This document shows, piece by piece, positions 21,024 through 30,602 of a stretch of DNA of 64,000 bases (position 1 is the first letter of the stretch; every line of letters starts with the position of its first letter). The DNA is from Apium graveolens (taxonomy: Eukaryota > Streptophyta > Magnoliopsida > Apiales > Apiaceae). Where the stretch lies: positions 48,356,506 through 48,420,505 of the forward strand of contig NC_133647.1 of NCBI RefSeq assembly GCF_009905375.1, read 5' to 3'. The notes under the pieces were generated by a model. The model saw only the letters and a list, made by a program, of their open reading frames with translations, was not told the DNA's origin and searched no databases. Made by a program: the position numbers and the translations under genes.

Positions 21024-21769
21024 TCAAGAATAATTAAGCATACCTAACTCACTTACCAACCTGGAAAAGGTGGATTCATCAAGTGGCTTGGTAAAGATAT
21101 CTGCAAGCTGCTTTTCACTTGGAACAAATGAAGTTCCACAATACCATTCATTACATGTTCCCTAATGAAGTGGTACTTGATGTCTATGTGCTTTATTCTT
21201 GAATGCTATATCGGATTTTTAGTAATGGCAATTGTACTAGTATTATCACAGAAAATAGGAATTCTTTCCACTTGTTGACCATAGTCCAGCAATTGGTTTT
21301 TAATCCATAAAATCTGTGCACAGCAACTGCCAGCAGCAATATATTCAGCTTCTGCTGTAGAAGTAGAAACTGAATTTTGTTTTTTACTGAACCAGGATAC
21401 TAGCTTGTTTCCTAGAAATTGACAGATTCCTGTTGTACTTTTTCTATCAATTCTAAAACCTGCATAATCTGCATCTGAATAACCAGTTAGATCAAAACCA
21501 TAATCTCTAGGGTACCAAATGCCAAGTTTTAGTGTACCCTTGAGATATCTGAAAATTCTCTTAATAGCTATTAAGTTATATTCTCTAGGATCAGCTTGAA
21601 ATCTAGCCCAAAGACAAGTAGCAAACATTATATCTTGCCTACTAGCTGTTAAGTACTGAAGTGAGCCAACCATACCTCTATAACTTGAAATATCCACAAA
21701 CTTTTCAGTAGTATTTAATTCAAGTTTTGTAGTAGTGGCCATGGGAGTTTTTACAGATATGCAATCCAT
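21024..21769 (-). pseudogene. pol: Copia A RNase H and pol C-terminus, broken
   Basis: The copia RNase H block is clear: GYSDADYAGFRIDRKSTTG, NKLVSWFSKKQNSVSTSTAE and FCDNTSTIAITKNPI. A stop (21206-21208) follows NPI, and a frameshift comes before the terminal part (KQLADIFTKPLDESTFSRL readable in another frame), which ends near 21024. RNase H removes the RNA strand of the RNA-DNA hybrid during copying. Confidence 0.88.
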
Positions 21770-22620
21770 TAGTTCAAAATTCTTTAAAAAATTATAAATG
21801 TATTTGGTTTGACTAATGAATATTCTATCACTAACTTGCTTAACTTGTAAACCAAGAAATTAAGTTAGTTCCCCCATCATGCTCATTTCATACCTACTTT
21901 GCATTAATTTGGCAAACTTTTTACAAATTTTTCATCTGTAGAGCCAAATATAATATCATCTACATTAATTTGAACAAGTATGCTAGAGCCATTTACATAA
22001 AGAATAGAGTTTTATCAACAGTACCTCTAGTGAAATGATTTTCTAAGAGAAACTTTGACAAAGTGTCATACCAGGCTCTAGATGCTTGCTTCAATCCATA
22101 AAGTGCTTTCAGAAGATAGTATACATGTTCAGGAAAATTTGGATCCTCAAAACCAGGAGGCTGACTGACGTATAATTCCTCCTCCAAATCTCCATTCAGA
22201 AAGTCACTTTTGACATCTATTTGATAGACTTTGAAATTGGCATGGGCTGCATAGGCAAAAGTTTCATCAAAATCTATTTTTTCTTCTTGACAATAGCCCT
22301 TAACAACCAATCTAGCTTTGTTCCTGATGACTATGCCATTTTCATCCATCTTGTTTCTGAATACCCACTTGGTGTCAATTGAGTTCTTTCATTTAGGCTT
22401 GGGTACCATCTTCCATACATTGTTCCTTTCAAATTGGTTTAGCTCTTCCTGTATAGCTAAAACCCAATCAGGATCCAATAGAGCTTCTTCTACCTTCTTT
22501 GGTTCCTCCTTAGATAGGAAGCTTCCATACAAACATTCTTCTTGAGATGCTTTCCTTGTCTGAACTCTAGAAGATGTATCATCAATAATGAGCTCAAAAA
22601 GGTGATCTCTTGTCTATTTT
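21770..22620 (-). pseudogene. pol: Copia A reverse transcriptase, broken
   Basis: The segment 22349-21993 has copia RT motifs [39 protein letters not shown] and [17 protein letters not shown]. The catalytic box near 21952-21966 reads NVDDIIFGS; most copia elements have YVDD, so the tyrosine is replaced. Stops and shifts flank the block (about 21993, 21910, 21850 and above 22349). Confidence 0.85.
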
Positions 22621-23020
22621 CTCTGTTGTGGTAGATTAGCTCTTGATGAAGAGGCCTCATTGTTGTCTAGATGTGTGACTGAGTTTTGATTAAAAGAAAC
22701 TCCCCTTGAGTTTATGGATATTTGACTTAAAGATGGAATTCTTTCTGTAAGTGATCTGTCTTGACTCTCAGTTTCTCTCATTGTTCCGAAGGATGATGCA
22801 CTTTGTATCTCGATGGATGAAGCTAATTATCTACCGACGGATGAAGCAGATTGCCTACCGACTGATGAAGCATTTTGTAACTCGACAGATGTTGAGTTGT
22901 GTGCTTCATTAGTAGTATATTTTTCCACATTATCCTTAGCCACTATTTCTTGATCACTTTCATCATCACTGTCATCACTAACCATCTCAATATTATCATA
23001 TTTGAGGCTCTCATGGAAAT
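22621..23020 (-). other. Copia A linker between integrase and RT, carrying the dispersed motif
   Basis: This low-complexity, Ser/Thr-rich hinge is usual in copia pol between integrase and RT. It holds four motif variants in a row at 22810-22890 (CGATGGATGAAGC, CCGACGGATGAAGC, CCGACTGATGAAGC, CTCGACAGATG). No domain is recognised. Confidence 0.55.
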
Positions 23021-23664
23021 TTTCATCTTGTAGTCCTTAGATTGTAGACTCTAAATGCTTTTCCAACAACATATCCAACAAAAATTCATTCATCTGCTTT
23101 GGCATCAAACTTTCCATGTTGATTAGTTTGATTCTTTAAGATGTAGCATTTGCAGCCAAATATATGTAAGAAATTTAGAGTTGGTTTCCTATTATTGAAT
23201 AATTGGTAAGGTGTCATGCACTTTGCTTGATTGATCAAAGAAATATTCTAAGTGTAGCATGCAGTATTCACAGCTTTAGCCCAAAATTATATTGGCAACT
23301 TTGATTCTTCCAGCATTGTCCTTGCAACTTCAATAAGAGATCTGTTCTTCCTTTCTACCACTCCATTTTGTTGTGGATTTCTAGCTGCAGAGAACTCATG
23401 TATGATCCCATTCTCTTCACAAAATGATTTCATCACAAAATTCTTGAACTCTATTCCATTGTCACTCCTGATTCTTCTAACTTTGAAGTGAGGATGATTG
23501 TTAACTTGCCTTATGTGATTGATGATGATTTCACTAGCTTTATCTTTGGATTTTAGAAAATATGTTCAAGCGAACTTTGAGAAATCATCTAAAATTACCA
23601 GGAAATATCTTTTCCTTGAGATAGACAATACATTGACAGGTCCAAATTATTCCATGTGCAACAG
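23021..23664 (-). pseudogene. pol: Copia A integrase core, broken
   Basis: Readable pieces on the - strand include VRRIRSDNGIEFKNF, FSAARNPQQNGVVERKNRS and FGCKCYILKNQTNQHGKFD, which carry the second Asp and the Glu of the D-D-E triad. The first catalytic block is eroded. In-frame stops interrupt the core (for example after ESKLPI and within the block before NISLINQAK). Confidence 0.82.
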
Positions 23665-24355
23665 TCATAAAGGTTCTTCAATTGTTGATTCAAGCTTCAT
23701 TTTGAATGATGCTTTAATCTGCTTTCCTTTTTGGTAGGCATCACACAATCCATCCTTTTGAAACTCCACTAGAGGAATACCTCTAACCGGTTCTTTCTTG
23801 ACTAACTCATTCATGGTCTTGAAGTTTAGATGGGATAGCTTCTTGTGCCATAGCCAACTTTCATCTTGACTTACTTTACTGAGGAAGCAAGTTACAGATT
23901 CTGCATTTGTTGAGTTGAAGTAAGCTAGATACACATTTCCTTTTCTTACTCCAGTAAGAACCATTTTGTTGCTTTTCTTGTTTGTCACAATACAGGCTTC
24001 AGAATTGAAGGTGATTGAGTAGCCCTTATCAAAAAGCTGGATGATACTCAACATATTATGTTTGGGTCCATCCACTAGGGCAACCTCCTCAATGATGATA
24101 TTATCCTATGAAATCAAGCCATATCCCACAGTATAACCCTTAGTATCATCTCTAGAAGTAATACTTGGGCCAGCTCTTTCCTTGAACTCAGTGAGCAGGG
24201 TAGAATCTCCAGTCATTGCCTTGAGCAACCACTATCCTGATACCAAAGATTCTTTCTGCTTCCCTGCACACATTAAAATCAAATCAAGTTGATTTTGGTA
24301 CCCAAGTTTCCTTGGGTCCTTCCTTATTAGCCTTGTTGCCCAGTAAAGATACAAT
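23665..24355 (-). pseudogene. pol: Copia A protease remnant and GAG-pre-integrase domain
   Basis: The GAG-pre-integrase zinc-type domain is open at 24075-23665 (SWLWHKKLSHLNFKTMNEL). Above it, WYQDSGCSRQ followed by a stop corresponds to the copia signature around W-x-L-D-S-G-C-S-x-H-M-T-G, used to recognise the protease/pre-integrase joint; a frameshift lies there. The sequence ends abruptly at copia B's LTR. Gag and the protease active site are not in the window. Confidence 0.8.
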
Positions 24356-24826
24356 TGTTTAAGGGGGGTTGGATACAATTGTATAAATGTTTCGAGCAAG
24401 TAATAAAATATAACAACTTTTTATATTTCTGATAAAAACTGTTACAAAACTCTCTCAAGAAATACTGATGTTCTTGAGAGCTGCTAGGTCGAAAGATACT
24501 CGAGTTCGATACACTACGTGATCACCTAAACTGTGTTTGTATACTACACAGTTACAACAAATCAATCTAAGATATGCATTATTAAAAGCTAACTATCTCT
24601 GATACATATCTTCAACTGAATAGATAAATTCCTATAACTCAGACGTAAAAGATATCTGCTCCACATTTCAAGGAACATAATAAATATCCTAAGATGACTG
24701 TCTTCAAATACTGATGACATCCAAATACTGATGATGTGTCAAATCCTGACGACACATCAAATATCGATGGCACCAACCATCCAGATCCTGAGCTCCTTCT
24801 GATCATTGAGAATTCAATATGTAACA
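24356..24826 (-). mobile_element. 3' LTR of copia B (about 471 bp)
   Basis: On the + strand it runs from TGTTTAAGGGGGG to ATATGTAACA, beside the shared polypurine tract. The left limit is less sure because the partner LTR is out of view. Near its right end it holds ATACTGATGACATCC, ATCCTGACGACAC and similar words, the counterpart of copia A's motif. Confidence 0.65.
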
Positions 24827-24841
24827 ATCTCCCCCAATTTA
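24827..24841 (-). other. Polypurine tract of copia B
   Basis: On the - strand AAATTGGGGGAGATTG runs into the LTR start TGTTACATATTG. It matches the tract of copia A. Confidence 0.65.
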
Positions 24842-24917
24842 TGCTTAATGTAATGAAGCACAAATTCCATTCTCAATGATGCCAAAACCAATCTACAAAA
24901 TGTACAAGGAATAAAGT

Positions 24918-27900
24918 TCACTTCAGTATCTTCAGATAAATGAAAGTTGTTTCCAGAAAGCTTTTCAATCTTTCTTCCTCTTTGTCTCATAGGACTTTAA
25001 CAAGCTTTTTCTTCAACTCTCTCTTCTCTTCAGTGTCTTCTCCAAGCTGATAGATGGCTGATCTCAACTTAGAAATTGAGTTTTTTCTTATCTCAAGATC
25101 ATCAATCAATATGAAGCTTAAACTGACATCTTCATGATCAGGACTGAAGGATAATTGAGGACTGTTGAGAAAAACTTATAGCACTGCAGCTCCCCTTTTA
25201 ATCTGCATTTCTTGACCAGTATAAGTTTTGTATTCAGGAACATTATCACCATCGTATTTATCATCTTTTTTCATGAATCTTATTCTGATAGATTAAAGTA
25301 TCATAGAAGACCAATTTCTGGTGATACTGTTCTCAACTCTAAGAAGATGGTGAATGTATTTCAATTCTGACATAGTCTTCATTAAGAGTTGCTGCAATGT
25401 AAAGCTCTTTACTTTACCATCCCTGAAAAAGTACAGAATCTCTTCTCTGACATCATTATCATTTATCTTTCTATGAACAATCTTCACAGCTTCAACTTTC
25501 TCAAGATGTGAAGGAAAAATTCTTTCACCAAGATTCTCTGTCAGAGTATTTGTATCCAGCAGATCATATTTGAGGATCTCCATATCAGAATGACTAATGC
25601 CTCCTCTGGTTCGAGATTTGACAAATTTCAGTTTTTCATTGTATTCCACCCAAGAAGGTTTCTTGATGGACTTATCAACATCTTCCTATTCTGAAATAGA
25701 ATCTCTTAACCCTGCTGGCACAAAATCAACATGCTTGAACCCGTTAGGATAATCGAATGTATAAATATCTTTCCATCTTCTATCCTTCTTGCTTAGAGGA
25801 GCATAACTTGTAGACAGATCATGAATCTTTCCTTTTGCTTTATGTCATAGATCTTTCTTTGATTTTAAAATCCTTTAAAAATAGTTTTTGCATTCTTGAA
25901 CAGCTTCCTTTCTATCAACATTTTCCTTTTCATTAACCTCTGAAATATGAGGAGTGACTACTGAAGTAAGAGCTGATTTATTTAATGCTTCGATCACCTT
26001 TTCATCAGGATCAAAATCAGTTATCAGGTTCACAACATCAGGATCTGCTTTTTCCTCAGGATTTGTATCTGCATCAGGAGTTACATTCGGATTTGCTATA
26101 TCAACTTGATCAATGTCAGTGGCTGACTTTTTCTTTCTTGGTATAATCAACTCTTTTGACTTTTGAAACTCTTCATCTTCATCATGTCCTTGTACATGAA
26201 CATATCCTTCTCTAGATAGAAACTTATAAAAGTAGAGTTGAATACAATCACTTGGCTTGATTTAGAAGTTCGTCCTCTTCCTCCTCTTCCTCTAGCTCTT
26301 GTAGATCTTCCACCTCTTTTTCCTCTTCCTTTAGAAGTGTTAGCTTCAGCTTCAGTTTGAGCCATTAGCTCTTTTTATTGCATAACTGCTTCTTCAGGTG
26401 TTAGATCAGGAAATTCTTCAGTTATATACCCAAGAGCACTCCTAGCATTCTTTTGCTCAAACCTCTTCTCTTTGTAGTACGAAACAATCTCTTCACCTGT
26501 TTCCTTATGCCTGTAAGGAAAGAATAATCCTTTAGCATCTGCTAAATTAGAGATTGTAACATCATCCTTAGAGACACCAGCAGTAGTCTTGTGCTTGGCT
26601 TTGTGAGCATCAGTAGACTTCCTTTGTCCTGACGGATGAGTCTTCATGGAATGTTGAGGTTGTTGAGCAGTAGAAACAATTGGAACAACTGTCACTGGAT
26701 TCTTATGCTTATCACCATCATCATTAATATCTTTATCTTTTTGTCTGAATAGAATCTGGTGTACATTTTATAGCAACTATCTTCTCCCCCTTTTTGGCAT
26801 CAGGATTTAAAAGAAGAGAAAACAGAGCATCCAGTTTGTCACCTATAGAAGATACCTTGTCTTTAAGGAAGAAAGTCTAGAGGCCATGTTGTGTTGAGAT
26901 TGAACAACATCTATGATAGTATTTTTCACACTTTTAAATGCAGCTGATGTAGGTGTGTGAAGCAAAAATCCATCAATTTTCTCCTTAACATCAGCATGAG
27001 ACTTTTTCATTTCATCAAGATCAGAATGAATTCCTTTAACAGAAATAGTGGAGGCCTTAAGATGCAACTTTAGATCAGGAGTTTGAATTTCATCATAGGC
27101 ACGATGAATATATTGCAGACCAACAACAGAGGAGATAGATGTATTTGCAAGTTTCCATGCAGAATCCCATTCCGTCTGCCGCAAAAGTGCAACATCGGCA
27201 TTGTAATAAGAAGAATTTTCATTGAATTGTGAAGAATAACCAACATTAGACTTCTTAGATGCATCAATGGCAGGCTTAAGCTGAGCTGTATCAAAATCAT
27301 CCTCATCAGAGTCATTATCAGATTCAGACAGCCTATCAGAAGAATATGCAGAATCAGGCAGAATTGCCTTGCCTTTAGCCAAGGTCTTTGCAAGAGATGC
27401 CTATGGCTGATGAGATCCTGAAACGAAAACATAGTAACACCTAATTTTCTATGTTCTTTTCAAGTGATCTCATCACTTCTCACACAACATATTACTTTTA
27501 AGAGTAAAATTATTCTTACAGAAGAAACTTTATAAGTAAAGAAAAACATATAAGGTTCTTGTCTCAAAACTACCTCTCCTTTTTCCAGTACAGGAGACTG
27601 CCACTCAGTAGTTTAATTTTCTCACATTAAATTTCACACAGTCTCACAGAAATGCTCAATCACACATTTAGCAAAGAAATAAGAGATGGCTGAGAAGAGT
27701 AGTATGCTTGTCATATAAATAAAGGTAACCTCAAAGAAGAGACTATTTATAATCATACAAATTTAAGAACATATGAGAAAGTTAGCAATACCTGAAGGTG
27801 AGTCCTCAAGTGGTAGTGATGATAGTGGAGGAACAAATAGCACATCAGGATGCTTTTGCATCCTAGCAACCAATAGAGAATCATCAATAGTAGCTAGTTA

Positions 27901-28464
27901 AGTTGAAAGAAGAGCCTGAGTGCAAGCTTCTGGAATATCAGAAGTTGTTTTTTCTGGAGAAGATAAGAGACCAGCATCAGTACTTTGAACTGATGGTTCT
28001 TGTGGAGTCTGAGAAAAGTGAGCCGCTTCAACAGTGCTTGGTGAAGGTTCTTGTGTACTCGTCTAAAAAATAGGATCATTTATAAGTGCATCCACCCTTG
28101 ATATTATCTCCTGATGAGTTTGCTTTTCCTGTAATAGTTGAACAAAGTTAGCAAGAAGATCACCCTGAGCAATATTAACAATGATCTGTGCAGCCTCAGT
28201 GTCTGCATCTTCCCTTTGAGAAGATGGTTCTTGTGTGACTGGATGTGTTGTAGTTGCTAAATCCCTTTGAGACCTAGGTTCTTGTGTACTGACATCCTTT
28301 TCAAGAAACTGAGTCTTCTTCTTCTTTCTAATGTATCCAACTACTTCTTCACTTCTTCATTTCAACTGGCACTTTGTAGTTTTCTTGTGTTCAGCAGTTG
28401 CTTCAATTACTGGAAGCTTGTCAAACAGAACACTAGCATCAGTAGTTGGATCCTTGATTCCATT
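24918..28464 (-). pseudogene. Copia B third ORF, C-terminal part, broken
   Basis: Open pieces at 28079-27894, 27382-26843, 26695-26375, 26365-26147, 26150-25875 and 25649-25293, then readable sequence down to about 24918, are separated by stops and shifts. The 179-residue piece is acidic (SESDNDSDEDDFD) followed by helical sequence. The piece at 26365 is rich in RG (RGKRGGRSTRARGRGGRGR), a composition typical of nucleic-acid binding. The last part is charged and helical (KLRSAIYQLGEDTEEKREL). The order matches copia A's C-terminal half. CATCAGGATTT-type words recur in it (for example near 26003, 26036 and 27846). The function is unknown. Confidence 0.55.
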
Positions 28465-28469
28465 AGTGT
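28465..28469 (+). repeat. Target-site duplication of Retand-2, left
   Basis: AGTGT precedes the left LTR, and the same five bases follow the right LTR at 62624-62628. The pair proves that 28470-62623 began as one insertion. Confidence 0.92.
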
Positions 28470-29036
28470 TGTTATGGATTAAAAACTAAGGTATTTAATT
28501 GCTGTGTTTATTACTAAGGAACGTGAGCTTTGAGGCTCGATTTGACTGCTCTTGTGTTTCGTGACTCAATCTGCCTTAACAAGATGCCTACGTACCTTGC
28601 TGATTTCCAAGAATCAAGTCAAAAAACGTAGTTCTAATCTGTGGGGTGAGGTCCCTTATATAGATGTTGGGAGTCCTTGAATTGGACTTGCTGTAGGAGA
28701 CTTGGTGGTCAAGTCTCAGAATTCGAATGGACCTTGGAGTCCTAAGTGGTAGGAAACTGATTCCTTATCCTTCTAGGTCCCTTGGAGGCTAATCCACTAT
28801 GATTTATATCCTTATTGGGACTCTTCTTAATAGCTGATTTTTCCCTTATTAATTAATATTCAGGGTTTTGGGCCTTCTTTGTTCCATCAGGCCTGATCTG
28901 GTCCATCAGGCCTGATCAATGTGTTAACCTTTTTGGTCTGAATGTCATACATCTTCTTATTGGGCCTTGTAGCCCAAATCATGTATAATTAATGTAATAT
29001 CTAATTACATAATCAGGATTTATTTATTCCCCATCA
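28470..29036 (-). mobile_element. 3' LTR of Retand-2 (567 bp)
   Basis: It starts TGTTATGGATT and ends TTATTCCCCATCA. It lacks about 14 bases present in the partner LTR near 28858 (one of two TTAATTAAT-type copies), which accounts for its shorter length. Confidence 0.92.
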
Positions 29037-29052
29037 TTTCCCCCCAACTTTT
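29037..29052 (-). other. Polypurine tract of Retand-2
   Basis: On the - strand AAAGTTGGGGGGAAA directly precedes the LTR, as in Retand-1. Confidence 0.8.
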
Positions 29053-29319
29053 GGGAAACCATATAAGATTTCGCAAAAGTTAAGTTCACTCATTCCCTTA
29101 CAGGGTATCGTTTTGTGTAAAATGTGGAGCGACCTACATATTTATAATGATTTGCCTTGTACACGGTTTCAGGGTTATTTAAAAACTTCCCTATTATTTT
29201 CTTACCTTTTTCCCTCTTTTTAGGAATTTTCTGGTATTTTTTAGGAATTTTCCCTTTATTTCCGAGATTTTCAAATTTTTTGCAAATTTTAAAAAAACAT
29301 TTTCTAACTTTCAGCCCTT

Positions 29320-29800
29320 TTTCGACCAGGATCCTAGTCGAAAATTCGACTTGGATCCTAATCGAATTTTGGGCCAGCCTTTTAATCCTGGTCGAAGGAT
29401 TTCGACTAGGTTCCACGACCTGGATTTCGACCAGGATCCTAGTCGAACCTTCGACCTGGATTTTGGTCGAAATTTATGTCCTTGTTTGATTCCTGGTCGA
29501 AGGATTTTGACTAGGTTCCACGACCTGGATTTCGACCAGGATCCTAGTCGAAACTTCGACCTGGATTGTGGTCAAGATTTCCGTCCTTATTTGATTCCTG
29601 TTTGCAAGGTTTCGACTAGGAATCACGACCAGGGTTTCATCCTGGATCCTAGTCGAACCTACGAACTGGATCTTGGTCGAAGTTTTGGTCCCTTTTTGAC
29701 TCCTGTTCATAAGGTTTCGACTAGGAATCACGACTAGGGTTTCGACCTGGATCCTAGTCGAACCAACGACCTGGATCTTAGTCCTCCTTCTCAAAAATTT
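29320..29800 (+). repeat. 105-bp tandem repeats made of palindromes
   Basis: Four units repeat with an exact 105-base period: the landmark TTCCACGACC or AATCACGACC falls at 29411, 29516, 29621 and 29726. Each unit carries the near-perfect palindrome TTCGACCAGGATCCTAGTCG (plus AA) and a second arm CGACCTGGATTTTGGTCGAA. Because 105 is a multiple of three, both strands stay open across the array, producing long repeat-derived frames that I do not regard as genes. Variable tandem repeats in this place are known for Retand-type elements. Confidence 0.88.
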
Positions 29801-30024
29801 CGTGCTTGATTTATGACCAGGATTTCGACCTCAATCCTGGTCTTATTGATAAGTGTTTTTTTGGCTTCTATTCGAAAAATTCGAACTGGATCCACGACTT
29901 GAACTTCGACCTCCATCCTGGTCTTTTTAACCTGTATTTTTCGGCGCCCGTTCAAAAGAATTCGAATAGGATTTACGACCTCAAATTCGACCTCAATCCT
30001 ATTCTTTATTGAGTTTTTCCTAAT
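29801..30024 (+). repeat. Degenerate continuation of the 105-bp family
   Basis: Half-sites such as TTCGACCTCAATCCTGG, TTCGACCTCCATCCTGG and TTCGACCTCAATCCTATTC recur at irregular spacing, so the array decays towards the promoter of the antisense gene. Confidence 0.65.
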
Positions 30025-30358
30025 CTAACTTGGATTGGGCCTTGTTTGGGCCTTTTCTTTTCCAAATCCTTTTTGGATTTGGTCCTCGTTTTGGGCCTTC
30101 ACTTTGCCAAATCCTTTTGGGATTTGGGCCTTCACTTTTCCAAATCCTTTTGGGATTTGGGCCTTCACTTTTCCAAATCCTTTTTTGGATTTGGTCCTCG
30201 TTTGGGCCTTAAGAATTATTGAAGATATTCTGGAAGGTTCCAGAACTTAATAACTCTAAAGATATTCTGGAACATTCCAGAATTTGGGCTTTTTCCTTGG
30301 GCTTTCAGCTTAATGGGCTTTTCTGCCTTTTCATCTTCCTTTTTCCGCCTATACAAAG
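30025..30358 (+). promoter_or_regulatory. Promoter of the Retand-2 antisense gene: TGGGCY cluster, 35-bp repeats and TATA-like box
   Basis: About nine TGGGCC or TGGGCT motifs lie between 30030 and 30320. Five or six sit inside tandem 35-base units (GATTTGGGCCTTCACTTTTC plus CAAATCCTTTTGG), so the repeats multiply the motif. A TATA-like TATACAAAG follows at 30350-30358, and then a CT-rich start region. The layout equals that of Retand-1 (9455-9792). Confidence 0.6.
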
Positions 30359-30514
30359 GAGTAACTAGGGTCACTCATTTCTCACTTTCTCATTTCTGAA
30401 TTCCCTTCCTCTTTTCTTCTCCTAAAGATCTTAGAGAAATAGTTGTAGGTCAGAGTTTTTAAGCCCCAAAATCTTCACTTAGCAAGTCAGCCCCTTTTTG
30501 CTGCGTTACTTCAG

Positions 30515-30602
30515 GTAAAATACCTTTCTCTCTTCTTTTCTCTTGCTCGTTTTTGCATAGCTTGTACTTTAAAATTGTCTTCTCTTGTGCCCCTTTTTTC
30601 AG
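30515..30602 (+). other. Predicted 5' UTR intron of the Retand-2 antisense gene
   Basis: TTCAG/GTAAAATACC opens and CCTTTTTTCAG closes an 88-base intron that ends directly before the ATG at 30603. It is pyrimidine-rich near its end. Retand-1 has TTCAGGCTTTTTCCAG at the matching place, without a GT donor. Confidence 0.55.

Larger units (their letters stand above)
4716..24355 (-). mobile_element. Copia element A (SIRE/Maximus-like), 3' part, interrupted
   Basis: Read on the - strand, this stretch holds protease remnant, integrase, reverse transcriptase and RNase H of a Ty1/copia polyprotein (24355 to 21024), a spacer, a long third ORF (20491 to 5127, split by Retand-1), a polypurine tract and the start of the 3' LTR. 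The order integrase before reverse transcriptase is diagnostic of copia. The extra ORF after pol is typical of the SIRE/Maximus lineage. The gag half is missing because copia B entered at about 24355; the remainder should lie beyond the right edge. The 3' LTR is cut off by the Tekay-like element on the left. All reading frames are broken. Confidence 0.8.

Noticed and set aside
29090..29794. Long repeat-derived frames on both strands in the 105-bp array
   Set aside because: A 105-base unit keeps all frames in phase, so open frames arise automatically. No start context or domain is present.
29320..29800. CRISPR-like appearance of regularly spaced palindromic repeats
   Set aside because: The spacers are themselves repeated, there are no cas genes, and the setting is a plant retrotransposon.
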